Below, one piece after another: positions 44,280 to 55,396 of a DNA stretch of 64,000 bases (position 1 is its first letter; every line of letters begins with the position of its first letter). The DNA comes from Reticulascus tulasneorum (taxonomy: Eukaryota > Ascomycota > Sordariomycetes > Glomerellales > Reticulascaceae), in the NCBI GenBank assembly GCA_001557505.1, contig LSAX01000001.1:62001-126000 (forward strand), read 5' to 3'. A model generated the notes under the pieces. It had not been told where the DNA came from and did not search any database. It saw nothing but the letters and a program-made list of their open reading frames with translations. A program made the translations under genes and the position numbers.

Positions 44280-46358
44280 ATGGAGGGCTTAGATGAATTC
44301 GAGAAGGCGCTTGCTGCTGAAAAGAACGAGAGAGAGCGCATAGAGCATGAGAAAGAGGAACGACGGCAACGGAAGAAACATCGACATCACCACCACCGTG
44401 ACCGAGAACGATCGTTGGACAGGCACGAGGGCAGCAAGGATCGCGAGAGACACCGCCACGCCAAGTCGCGCCATCGTGGCGATGAAGAGGACAGTCACAG
44501 ACACAAAAGATCCCGGCATTCGAGGGATGACCAAGATGGACATTCCAGCGACAAACACAGGCACCGCGCCCGACACTCCCAAATTTCTGATCCGAAAGAA
44601 AACCTATTTCTTCCGGATGAGGAGATACCGTCAAGTGACAAAAAGCCTGCCGCTCCCCCTCTTGTGAGGGACTCTTGGATGACGGCACCGTCAGCCCTCG
44701 ACATTGACTATGTGCAACGTCGAGACAACGAGGTCAAACAGCCTCCGCCAAAACAGGAACCCGAGCGCCTTGTCCATAAGCGAGAGCTAAATGTTGGCAG
44801 TAGCGATAATTCAATGTTAGAGGATAAAGAGGCTACGGGCGAGAGGATTTTTAAATACAAATTTGGAGATGAAGGCTCACAGTGGAGAATGACCAAGCTC
44901 AAGGCGGTCTACACAGCAGCAGAGCAAACCGGACGGTCCGTGGACGACATCGCTACTGAACGTTTCGGGAGCCTTCAGGAGTTTGATGATGCACGAGAAG
45001 AAAAGGCCGAGATCGACCGACGGAAAATATATGGCGAGGGATATGCAGGCAAAGACCAGCCTACAGGTGATCTATACCATGAACGCAAGGCGAAAGATGG
45101 TATAACGGACGAGAACATGCATGCAGCTCCGACTGAAACGGTTGAGCAAGGCATAATCATTCCAGATGAAGAATTTCAACACACTCCGATGGATCAGACG
45201 GCACTGAACCGGCTACGAGCGCAAATGATGAAAGCTAAGCTTCGAAATGCGCCTGACGCTGCTAAACTCGAGGCTGACTACAACCAAGCCTCAGCGAGCT
45301 TCTTGGCGAAGGGGTCAGAAGCCGTTGTTCTTGGCATGATGGACAACAGGATGTTGGCCGGTTCCCGGGGAGAAGTCCAGTCGGTTGACACAAAGCGCGG
45401 TCGAGAACGCGGTACAGTCGAACAAAACGACGACATGTCGATTGAGGACATGGTTCGCGAGGAGCGTCGGACAAGGGGCCAAATGGGGGGCGAGGGCATG
45501 CGCCTTGCCGAGCGGATTGCCAAGGATGGCAAGTTTGATAACGATCTCGAATACATGGACGAGAACGCCGAGAAGCTAGCCAAGAGGGTGCACAAGTCTG
45601 AGGTCAACTTGAAGAATGTTGCGGTCAGCGATTACCAAAAAGTGGCTCGCATCCTCGACAATTGTCCATTGTGCCCGCACGAAGACAAAGGCAAGCCGCC
45701 TCTCGCACCCGTCATCTCGCTCGGTACTCGTGTCTTCTTAACGCTCCCAACAGAGCCAGAGATCAGTGATGGGGGTGCGGTGATTGCGCCAATATCGCAT
45801 CGGAAAAATCTGCTCGAATGCGACGACGATGAATGGGAAGAGATTAGGAACTTCATGAAGTCTCTTACGAGGATGTACCACGAGCAGGGACGAGAGGTTC
45901 TTTTCTACGAGAATGCGGCGACACCACATCGCCATTTGCATGCTGCGATGATGGCGGTTGCCATCCCCTACGAAGAAGGGGCTACGGCCCCGGCATACTT
46001 CAAGGAAGCATTCCTCACTGCCGACGACGAATGGGCACAGCACAAGAAGATCATCGATACAGGAGCCATGTCCCGAAATGGCATGGGGCGAATGGCCTTC
46101 AGGCGGTCGATTGCCAAGGAGATGCCCTACTTCCACGTGTGGTTTACCCTGGATGGGGGGCTCGGTCACGTCGTAGAAAACTCGGATCGCTGGCCGAGAG
46201 GAGATCTCTTTGCCAGAGAGATCATTGGCGGGATCCTGGATGTTGGGCCGGATGTAATCAAGAAGCAGGGGCGATGGCAAAATGGTGATCGAAGAGCAGA
46301 GGGATTCAAGAAGAAGTGGAGAAAGTTTGACTGGACAAGGGTCTTGACAGATAGCTGA
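44280..46358 (+). CDS. CWF19: CWF19-like splicing/debranching factor
   Basis: A single exon of 692 residues. The N-terminal third is rich in charged Arg/His/Asp/Ser repeats (ERRQRKKHRHHHHRDRERS), as in many spliceosome proteins. The middle has YKFGDEGSQWRMTKLKAVY, typical of the family. The C-terminal part holds the two CwfJ domains: NCPLCPHEDKGKPPLAPVIS with LTLPTEPEISDGGAVIAPIS, HRHLHAAMMAVAIP (HIT-like His motif), then YFHVWFTLDGGLGHVVE and WPRGDLFAREIIGGILDVGP. Cwf19/Drn1 proteins associate with late spliceosomes and assist lariat debranching. The gene is divergent from NPA3. Confidence 0.92.
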   Translation: MEGLDEFEKALAAEKNERERIEHEKEERRQRKKHRHHHHRDRERSLDRHEGSKDRERHRHAKSRHRGDEEDSHRHKRSRHSRDDQDGHSSDKHRHRARHSQISDPKENLFLPDEEIPSSDKKPAAPPLVRDSWMTAPSALDIDYVQRRDNEVKQPPPKQEPERLVHKRELNVGSSDNSMLEDKEATGERIFKYKFGDEGSQWRMTKLKAVYTAAEQTGRSVDDIATERFGSLQEFDDAREEKAEIDRRKIYGEGYAGKDQPTGDLYHERKAKDGITDENMHAAPTETVEQGIIIPDEEFQHTPMDQTALNRLRAQMMKAKLRNAPDAAKLEADYNQASASFLAKGSEAVVLGMMDNRMLAGSRGEVQSVDTKRGRERGTVEQNDDMSIEDMVREERRTRGQMGGEGMRLAERIAKDGKFDNDLEYMDENAEKLAKRVHKSEVNLKNVAVSDYQKVARILDNCPLCPHEDKGKPPLAPVISLGTRVFLTLPTEPEISDGGAVIAPISHRKNLLECDDDEWEEIRNFMKSLTRMYHEQGREVLFYENAATPHRHLHAAMMAVAIPYEEGATAPAYFKEAFLTADDEWAQHKKIIDTGAMSRNGMGRMAFRRSIAKEMPYFHVWFTLDGGLGHVVENSDRWPRGDLFAREIIGGILDVGPDVIKKQGRWQNGDRRAEGFKKKWRKFDWTRVLTDS

Positions 46359-47463
46359 AAGGATGAATGAGCACTTCATACGGCGGCCACTATTGTCTCC
46401 ATGCATCTGAGTATTCAAATAACATGTAAAACTAACCGGAAGACTTTGATGAAGATGTGGCTAAAGAGCCCACCAAGACAAACGGCGTAGCGTGGCGTTC
46501 ATGAAGAACTTTACTCCACGTGTGACGAGTTGAGTTGAATATTCTGGTCAAGTGATGTGCATCATTCGTTGCTTGATGGCTTCACTAATAAAGTTGATAA
46601 AATTAGTGAAACATGAACATCGTACTCGCACGTTTGCCGTTTGAGGTCAGTGACAGCTAGGTAACGCCTAGGCAGGCTGACTAATTACTCCGTACTTGTA
46701 AGGCGCGCAGAGAGGCGCGGTGATCATGGCATGGTTCGAAACAGGGACTACCGTAGTTCCGGGCGGGCGGCACTGTGAGACCCCACTGTCAGCCGCCATA
46801 GGCAGCTTATTAGGTACTTAGCCGCTCTGACCAGAACTGGCAAACTGAAGAACTGTTCAAAGCCCCGAAAACTCGATCAAGCAGTTCAAAGGCAGAGTTC
46901 CACAAGCGAGATTCGTCAGCGAAGTAGTCGAGCAAAATAAAGGCTCATTATCTCTACGAAGATAAGTCTGTTCGATTTCTCTTCTGGTTACAGTACAACC
47001 TCAGACAGCAGCGCCGCTCTTCTTATCAGTGGAACATACGTATCCTCCCATTAACGCCCTCAGCAAGCCACACGGCCAATCGACGATCCCCGGGCTTGCG
47101 AAATTGGCTCTGGTATTGCTGTGTCGTCATCGACCAGCCCGTGCTTGGAACGACCCTCGTTCTTTTCAACCACCACCGGACAAAAAGCATCGTCTCCCCT
47201 TCGGCTTCTGCATCGACGCTTCTCATCATGACCTGGGAACTCACACGTCGCCGCATTGTTCGGAGCGCCAACAGCAGGTTCATTTATGGACGCATCGTAC
47301 GCATTTCCCCGTCCCCCGTCCCCCGTTCCTTGGTCCCCGGTTTACCTCGTGACATTGTCGCCCTGCCCCTTTCATCGCGAGACGCATGTCATTATCAAGT
47401 CTGTTCACTGACCTAGTTTCGACCATCCAGCCGCTCCTACATTCAATCATACTTCTTATCGAG
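46359..47463. other. intergenic between CWF19 and the Mpv17 gene
   Basis: About 1.1 kb. Contains TTAGGTACTTAG at 46810-46821, a TAGGTAACGCCTAGG site near 46659-46673, and a small CCCCGTC tandem array near 47308-47328. An in-frame ATG at 47386 could extend the Mpv17 protein by 26 residues. Confidence 0.45.
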
Positions 47464-48364
47464 ATGGGTCTTGTCGCGAGATTGACGTCGCGATTCAATT
47501 CTTATTACGATGAACGACCACGTATGTCTCATCACCCTACCATTCTGTGCCACTGGGATCAAAACTGACATGACCCTGCCCTCCAGTGCTTACCATGATG
47601 GTGACAAATGCTATCCTCGGTGGCATCGCAGACACAGTAGCCCAGACCATTACCTCAGTCCGACAGCGTGCTCTTCGGAAGCCTGGAGGCGTCAACAAAG
47701 ACGACAGTATCGCCATCGAGATTCACGAGCTCGACCGAAAGAATCCGCTTCTCGACCGAGACATCGTTCCCGACTCCAAGTTGCTTCCGCCGCCGTTCGA
47801 CTTCGAGCGACTGACGAGGTTCATGGCATATGGGTTTGGCATGGCACCACTCCAATTCAAGTGGTTCAAGTTCCTCTCGACGGCATTCCCAATCACCAAG
47901 ACGGCCGCTTTCGGCCCTGCAATGAAGAGGGTCGCCTTCGACCAGCTCGTATTCGCACCATTCGGTAGGATTTAAATCTGGTCGCATGCAGCCATCTTGA
48001 TGTGCTAATCATGTTATGTTTAGGTATCGCATGCTTCTTTAGTGTCATGACTGTTGCTGAAGGTGGTGGCCGCCGTGCCGTCTATCAGAAGCTCCGGGAC
48101 ATGTATGTCCCAACCTTGAAAGCCAACTTCTTAGTTTGGCCCGCTGTTCAGGTCATCAATTTCCGTTTGATGCCGGTCCAGTACCAGCTCGTGAGTTGAA
48201 TGCACTATGCTGCTCCCCCACAGCCACCGCTGATAACAAGCCTACAGCCATTCGTATCAACGATCGGTATTGCATGGACAGCTTACCTGTCCCTTACCAA
48301 TGCCGCCGAGGATGTTGACACACGTCCCTTACGAAGCGAATCCCCGCACATCCGTCTACAGTAA
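47464..48364 (+). CDS. Mpv17/PMP22-family membrane protein
   Basis: Exons 47464-47521, 47587-47964, 48024-48190 and 48248-48364 (introns 65, 59 and 57 bp) give 239 residues. The ATG at 47464 opens a typical start, MGLVARLTSRFNSYYDERPLLTMMVTNAI, with the first helix GGIADTVAQTI. A hydrophilic insertion of about 45 residues precedes FDFERLTRFMAYGFGMAPLQFKWFKFL. The C-terminal family signature is WPAVQVINFRLMPVQYQLPF with IGIAWTAYLSLTNA. Family members (Mpv17, Sym1, PMP22) sit in the mitochondrial inner or peroxisomal membrane and may act as channels. The insertion suggests a fungal subgroup. Localisation is not decided by the sequence. Confidence 0.88.
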
Positions 48365-49072
48365 GGAATTGCATTACAGTTCTTGGATATCGATTTTAAG
48401 CCTCGGGTTTTGAGAAGCTGGGACATACATTGCTGAGCATCACTGGGGCGTTGGCGGGGGTATGGCTTCCTGTCATTTCAAACATTTCCTAGTATTGAAT
48501 ACGTACATTTCTTGCGGCCCTATTGACTTGCAGTTATGGATTGGTATCTGGCGACCTCCCTCCATGGCCTTCTTTCTTTGCCCGGCTCTCTCCGAATAGC
48601 AGGAACTTGACAGATAAGTAGTAGAATTACTTGTCGATTCCATCATCTCGTTTGCCATCCATGCTTCTGTCGTAGCCAAGAACAGATGGCTTAAGGAAAT
48701 TTCGATTGGGCTAGGGAACCTGGACATCCATGGTTTTGGTGAAGTTGTACAGACTAGGTGCCTTTAAGCCCATGCCTCCTGTGCCTTTAGAAAGCCAGTG
48801 CTCCAACACCCAACCGCGATTTGAGGGCGGGGCAGATTAGACGGCAAACATCACGTCACAGCTCCCAACTCCGCTAATCAAAGGCAACCCCGCCAAAAAG
48901 GCAGAGCCATTAAAATCACCCCACCATAACTTTGTTGAACTGCGTGCTTTTCTGTCTCTCCATCAGGCGACGAACACTTTCCAAATACCTCAGAAATATT
49001 AGCTCAAACTCTAACAATCCTTCCCCCCTAAGAAACCGACCAAACACTGTATCAGAAATATCAGCGTTGAAG
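48365..49072. promoter_or_regulatory. PGK1 promoter region
   Basis: About 700 bp. The 150 bp before the PGK1 ATG are C/T- and A-rich with CTCTCCATC and ATCCTTCCCCCC-like stretches, as in highly expressed fungal glycolytic genes. No TATA box stands out. Confidence 0.5.
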
Positions 49073-50559
49073 ATGTCTCTCGCGAATAAGCTGTCGATTG
49101 AGGATGTTGACCTGAAGGGCAAGAGAGTTCTCATTCGGGTGAGTTTGCGAAACTGGCTGTATCCTATCGGGACGGGAATACCTTCAAGGTTCTCGTCTTC
49201 CCTCACGGTCAATTGAAATGGAAGCATAGAGAATCAGAGGGTTTATGGCCCATTTCATGTTGGAACGGATCTTTACGAGCATAACTAACGGGACCTTCTC
49301 CAGGTCGACTTCAACGTGCCACTCGATGCTGAAAAGAAGATCACCAATAACCAGCGTATCGCCGGCGCCGTCCCGACAATCAAGTATGCGATCGACAACG
49401 GCGCGAAGGCTGTCATCTTAATGTCCCACCTAGGTCGACCGGATGGCAAAGTCAACCCCAAGTACAGCCTTGAGCCCGTCGTGCCCGAGCTGGAGAAGCT
49501 CCTCGGCAAATCAGTGCAGTTTGCCAAGGACTCTGTTGGCCCCGAGGTAGAGGAATTGGTCAACAAGGCCGATGGTGGCCAGGTCATATTGTTGGAGAAC
49601 CTCCGGTTTCACATCGAAGAGGAAGGTTCTGCCAAAGACAAGGAGGGCAACAAAACCAAGGCCGACAAGACCAAGGTTGAGGAGTTCCGAAAGGGTCTTA
49701 CCGCTCTCGGTGACGTCTTCGTCAGTGAGTATACACCGCAGAATCGTCCAGTCTTGGAAATGTATGGACACTAATCACTTCACCGTCCGTAGACGATGCT
49801 TTTGGCACAGCTCACCGAGCCCACTCCTCCATGGTCGGTGTTGACCTGCCACAGAAGGCTGCAGGATTTTTGATGAAGAAGGAGCTCGACTATTTCGCGA
49901 AGGCTCTCGAGAACCCCCAGCGACCTTTCCTCGCCATTCTCGGAGGTGCCAAGGTTTCCGACAAGATCCAGTTGATCGACAACTTGCTGGACAAGGTCGA
50001 TACCCTTATCATCTGCGGTGGCATGGCTTTTACGTTCAGAAAGACTCTCAACGGCGTCTCCATCGGAAACTCCTTGTTCGATGAGGCTGGCTCCAAAACT
50101 GTCGGAAAATTGATGGAAAAGGCCAAGGCAAACGGCGTCAAGGTTGTTCTGCCTGTGGACTACATTACTGCTGACAAGTTTGACAAGAATGCCAACACTG
50201 GAACGGCCACCGATGAGGAGGGTATCCCTGACGGCTGGATGGGTCTGGACTGTGGCGATAAGAGTATCAAGCTCTACGAGGAAGCCATTGGTGAGGCCAA
50301 AACCATCCTTTGGAATGGCCCCCCTGGCGTGTTCGAGATTGAGAAGTTCGCAAAGGGCACCAAGGCGACCCTTGATGCTGCCGTTGCCGCTGCCCAAGCC
50401 GGCAAGATCGTCATCATCGGAGGTGGCGACACGGCCACCGTTGCTGCGAAGTACGGCGTGGAGGACAAGCTGAGCCACGTCTCAACCGGTGGTGGCGCCA
50501 GCTTGGAGCTTCTCGAGGGCAAGGCTCTGCCCGGAGTTGTTGCTCTGTCGAGTAAGTGA
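49073..50559 (+). CDS. PGK1: phosphoglycerate kinase
   Basis: Exons 49073-49138, 49304-49724 and 49793-50559 give 417 residues, the normal length. The first intron (165 bp) is the longest in this window; the second is 68 bp. Pgk transfers phosphate from 1,3-bisphosphoglycerate to ADP in glycolysis. Seen are RVDFNVPLD (substrate Arg/Asp/Asn, rebuilt across intron 1), [30 protein letters not shown] (across intron 2), GGAKVSDKI, the nucleotide site NGPPGVFE, and the hinge [11 protein letters not shown] plus [14 protein letters not shown]. Codon use is visibly biased to C-ending codons, as expected for high expression. Confidence 0.98.
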
Positions 50560-50827
50560 TCGCTACGTGCAGAGGCATTTTCCCATCTCTCGCAGGAAAA
50601 CAGCGGTCTGATTGATGGAAAGGCCGGACAGGAAAGGCCAGTCTCTAGGAGCGAGAGGAGTACGAAGTACTTAAAATGGAATGGATCGGATTGTCTTCGT
50701 ACTTTAGATCACGGCCGGGAAGGGACAAGAAGTAACGAGTTGCCAAACCCTGAGAAGTTCATTGTGATTCCTCCATGTCTAAAGTTTGTCTGCTATTCCG
50801 TCCCATGCTGTACTCCATCCTAAGTGC

Positions 50828-51240
50828 TCATCGCCTCTTGGAAGCCTCGACCTTCTTCAGCTCGTCCCTGCGTGATCAGTCAGCAAATAACCTGTGGACG
50901 ACAGCTGCCGGAGACCCTTACTTTAATTGCGCGGAAAAGTCGTCGCTTGTATCATCATCATCCCAGCTCTCCTCCCACAAGTGCTTCGTCGTGTCGCTAC
51001 CGCCTGCGGCCTCTGTTTCCTCTTCGGGCCAGTCTATTCATTCATCGGTCAGTCTGTGGCAACACTGAAGACAGCATCCTTTGCTATGCATGCACATAGG
51101 GAGCACGTACCATCAACTGGGAAGTCCTCAAATTCGTCGTCTTCGCCGAGTGCGGCGGTGGGCTTCTGCGGTTGCTCCTCTGCCTTTGTATCTGTGGGTT
51201 TCTCTTGGGCGGCAGCCGGCTTCGCGTCGGAGGAGGCCAT
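50828..51240 (-). CDS. SEM1: 26S proteasome subunit SEM1/DSS1
   Basis: Exons 51240-51111, 51033-50922 and 50867-50828 (introns 77 and 54 bp) give 93 residues. The two conserved acidic blocks are rebuilt by splicing: EDDEFEDFPVDDWPEEE across intron 1, and HLWEESWDDDDTSDDFSAQL before intron 2. It ends in the basic helix KDELKKVEASKRR. Sem1/Dss1 is a small disordered subunit of the proteasome lid that also serves in mRNA export (TREX-2) and homologous recombination complexes. The gene is convergent with PGK1, 268 bp apart. Confidence 0.93.
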
Positions 51241-52741
51241 CTTTGTTTCTGCGTTATGTAATTATTAGGAGTTGGAGTCGAGATGGCTCGTAAGTTGGTA
51301 TCGAATGAGCGTGTGATCGTTGCTTATTCGTATGCTTTGTCTTCGTTGAATCAAAGCTGCTTTGATTTGTGATGAGGCTAGTGATGGAAGCTAGTGGATG
51401 GGCGGAAGTTGCCGCGGTCTGACCAGGCGGCTTGTGGCTGTTGGCTACGCTTGGGCCACCTGACCAGGCGGCTGTGGCGACGTCCTCTCTTGAAGTTGGT
51501 GTGATAGGCATAATTATGCAAGGACTTCCACAGTCATTGCACCTTTGGCTTATACGGCGACAGTTTATACCTGTTGATTAAGCTGGACAAGTAATCTATG
51601 GGAAATCGGGCCTCGTATTCGATGATGACAATAGCCATTACACCAAGCTAAGCTCGTAACCGCTGCGCAACTCGCCGTTTCGTTGATTACCTGTGAAAGA
51701 TATCATTAGGTCACACAAGAGTTTTGAAATCTTTATCTTCTATTCTTTCCTCAAGGCCTCTTCATTTGGGTGAGTTCGCTGTTCTGATATAGGCTCTAGA
51801 TGCTGCATCTAGACGAGATTGAAGAATAGGGTTGGATGATCAGCCTGGCTAGCGATATCTCAGTGACAAGTTCAACGCATCCTGCGAATGTCTGATTGCT
51901 TTACTCTGGTCCAATTTTATGGTGGCCAAAGCCTTGGAAAGACCCCGATGTCTGGTCTTTTACTCCATGCAAAATGTCATAAGGGGCTGAGAACATCACC
52001 AGGGCCGATCTGCACTCGTAGGGATAGTAGATCTGCTAATAAGTGCTTGCAGGTCGGAGTAAATTAATGTCGTGGCGTTACAAAAATCCCGCACACGTTC
52101 TCGCGAGCCGGGCTGTACGTAGGGCCCGGTGGCATGGGCAGCGGCGTACAGAATACGCTGAAGACGCGCGGCCGACCGGGGCTGTAATGCAATTTTACGT
52201 TTCTAGTAATCATGGTGTAATGGTTTGACGAATGCCATACAACACCGTTTGGATGCTGAAACGGAGCCAATCAATGTCAGGAGAAACGTGCGATGCTCGA
52301 CTTGCTTAGTTGAACCACAAGTTCCGCCATGCTTTTCCCCACGCTCCTCTTGGTTTCTGGTCTCTTTAACTATGTACTAAGTCGTAGTACAAAATTTTAG
52401 AAGCCGATTGTCTCGCCTTCGCTATTGATGGTCACGGCGCCGGGAAAACAGACATTAGACCTAGCCACCTTTGCGTCAAACACTTACGTAAACTCTAGAA
52501 TTGTGAAGCTAATTCCGGCGAACCATGGGGTCTCATGCACCCAGAGAAGCGTGTAAAGATTATGCCATCACACCTCGCACTGCGCTGGAAACTCACATCT
52601 CCCGCCTGTTCCCATCAGCGGTGACAGAGACGTCTACCACTCGGCTTTTTCAACAGACGTGCTACTATGATTGAATAATGCTACCTACAAATCGTAACGC
52701 CGCATTCCGTCTCTTACTCAAGCACAAATATACTCGTGGCG
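51241..52741. other. intergenic, start of gene-poor accessory stretch
   Basis: About 1.5 kb. No gene supported. Base composition shifts towards AT and the open frames shorten. A near-duplicate of GACCAGGCGGCTGTGGC occurs twice near 51421-51478 in the SEM1 upstream region. Confidence 0.45.
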
Positions 52742-53878
52742 CTAGCTAGCGCAGACAGCATAGCTGTTATGGCCCGAGGAAAGATGCCACTCTGTGAGAT
52801 GATTGATGAGCCCAGGGTCGATATCTCTATTTGCCTTGATAAAGATGGTCTCGTACGGGTGTACATTGCTGCCGAAGTATTTGCCCTGCCATAGAACGTC
52901 GCCATTCTGCGATACATTACACTCAGCAATATAATTAATAGACTTATGAAAAGCCATCATCATAAGGTCGACCTCATACCCGTTGGTAGTAATTAAGCTC
53001 GTCGAGCCGATTTCTGCATGTACGGCTTTGTTCCAACCGTCGTAGCAGCCTCCTAGACCGACTGGGTCGGCCTCATCCCCAAAGTCGTCTTTCATAGAGG
53101 AGCCTGGGGGAGGGCTAAGCAGGAGGTCTATGCCAATATCATCGGTTGCCCAGATCATAGATTGGACGTGGAATCGAGGCCAGCAATTGCCTGTTATTCC
53201 CACCATCTTTAGGAAATTATCAGTAGGTGACACGTTGGGTTCCGTTGTTTGGGTTGCAAACCTTTACTTTATCGGTAATACGGTCGAGGAACATATCACT
53301 CCAGCAACCCTTAGCCCAGTATGGGAGAAACGGGCCGCGGATACTGGCGTTCATGGTGATGAATCGCCTATACTTCTTGTATAAGTTATCTGCCCGTAAT
53401 ACCTCCCCAAATGCACCGAGATCGAAACATGTATTCGGCCGGTTGATGATTTGGATGTTATCCTTATTCGGTATCAGACTTGCAGCGTTAGATTCGCCAT
53501 TTAGAATAAAGATAAAGTCGGCGCCGTCATGGAGGCCTTGGTCTACAAAGAACTTAAGATTCTCGATAGCTGGCTGTGAGTCGGAAAACGCATAAAGAAT
53601 CAGTGGCCTGTTCTTAACTTCGGACTGCTTCGGTGATGTGGCAGGGTGGGCAATCGCGCTTTTTGGCTGCTGGCGTAGCTAAAGGTACAGTGAGCTCCTT
53701 GGAACGAAAGACTACCCGCCAAAACCCCATTGAAACTTACGATATTTGCTGATGCAATAGTCGTACTTTGCGACATAAAATATAACGTCCAAAGACATAG
53801 AATACACAAGATAACTCCAGCAACAGCTTGCCTGTTCGGCGGATATGCTACCATTATTGCTGCGAGGCCTCGTCCCAT
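52742..53878 (-). CDS. type II membrane protein, probable fungal glycosyltransferase-like
   Basis: Exons 53878-53741, 53678-53262 and 53206-52742 give 339 residues. A short cytosolic N-terminus and one helix (about 19-35, AVAGVILCILCLWTLYFM) predict Golgi-type type II topology. The luminal part contains LILYAFSDSQPAIENLKFFV, GADFIFILNGES, RPNTCFDLGAFGEVL, RRFITMNASIRGPFLPYWA, NCWPRFHVQSMIWATDDIGI and NVHPYETIFIKANR. I know these blocks as conserved in uncharacterised fungal proteins, with a nucleotide-sugar-transferase feel (FILNG, TCFDLGA, MNASIRGP). Function is inference. Intron 1 has three in-frame acceptors (ending 53679, 53670 or 53667), so residues after ANI are uncertain. Intron 2 has the unusual donor GTTTGC. 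Confidence 0.65.
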
Positions 53879-55396
53879 GGACAATCAAGGTACCTTAGGG
53901 AAAAGTCACTTATAAGACCCTCAGAAAGGCCTACTCAACAAAACAATTAGGTTTTGGAAACTGAGACGTGTGGATGTATGTAAGATGGCATATTATATAC
54001 AGAAAAGGCAGTAGGTAGCTAGCAGCTGCCTATCTTCTGCTGTATATATCTTTATATTGCATGTTGGGATCATCCTCGTAAGTTTCATGGAGTACTTTGG
54101 GAAAGACCAGTATGAAGTATCGGTAGACACCATGATCCTTTCTAACCGTACGCCCGTATTAAACGGTCATCCAAGCCTTGCTGCGTCAGGAGGGTGGCCT
54201 TGAGTGCCCGTTCCACTGCGATCTGCCTTTTACCGACGCTCGAGTTCCATCTCCGCAAAGCCCATTACCTCACTTACTCACTCCATTTCCTTACATCCGA
54301 TGTGGTTTTATTTTCCTCCCGTCCATGATGCATGCATGCGCAACGCCGGTAGAACCTCTCTGGATCACCCTCTATTACAAGCATCCCTCAAGTTATATAC
54401 TCTCAGGAACACCACAATCCTCATCTGAGTCGCAAACCCTCAATCAACAATCCAGAACTCTGCCATATAATGTCATCCCATCGTTGTCAAGCCTCCAGTT
54501 TGGCCAGCATCGCAGGGACCAGAGTACATGCACAGCATGAAGGATGTGCCGCGTCAGAGACGTCAGCCACCAATTATTGCATGTTACGCCGTCCCCCACG
54601 GAATTATCCTTGTCGGGCGTTGTCTCATCGAGAAGCGTAGGGCCCATTGAATGTACTGCCAGCCAGCAGTACTGCGGTGTCGCTTGTCAATGTTTCAGGT
54701 CATGTATGTAGTACTAAAAGTAGACGAACTCTGCGCCGTAACCCTGTCCACGTTATTTCAGAAGGTGGTGTTGTGCGGGACAGCATACTGAAGGTAGGCT
54801 CCTTCGTAAAGCTATTCCGAGCTCGCCAACTTTCCTGCCCCGCCTTTCGGCTCAAATACAGCTCTCGAACGTGAGAGAGGAATGGGTTTGGATGAACGTC
54901 TGCGTACCGACGTTGACGAGACAAATCCTGCTTACAAGTTCATCCCTAGCCGGCGCTTCCAAGACATTTTTATAACCGAAGATATGATGAGCTGTAGATT
55001 AAATTGCGTGGGATTGGGTATGGGAGTGATGATACTTGGAGACCAAGGTTCTGTAAGCTTTCCGCCCAGCACGGCGTGGAGTGGATAGTCCACAAACTCT
55101 GCTCAGTGACCCGGTATTAGCAGTCACGGTCTGCAGCAATTGTACACGCTGTTATGGTATTGGTTGCATTACTATGATCCAACTCATTTGGTGATATGGA
55201 TAGTAAGATATACCAGATAAATTTGCGTATGCGGAGTCCCGGCGACATCGGTTCCACTAATAATCTTTAAATGTCCGAATCGGCATCCCGCAAGCTTTGC
55301 ATCTCCGCTTCAACTGCATCCCCTCGCTACGTTCTATCAGCCGCTCAGCCCAAATACTATTTGTGCCTCGAGTCCTGCCCATTTTTCTTTGCAAAA
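53879..55396. other. divergent intergenic region, accessory block
   Basis: About 1.5 kb with no supported gene. Contains CAAGGTACCTTAG at 53886-53898 and the TATA candidate listed next. Open frames at 54178-54540 and 54647-54874 look random. Confidence 0.45.
53992..53999 (-). promoter_or_regulatory. TATA box candidate of the glycosyltransferase-like gene
   Basis: TATATAAT on the minus strand, 114 bp before the ATG at 53878. Confidence 0.45.

Noticed and set aside
46725..46775. tRNA-like GGTTCGAAAC stretch
   Set aside because: No D-loop, anticodon stem or acceptor stem can be formed around it.
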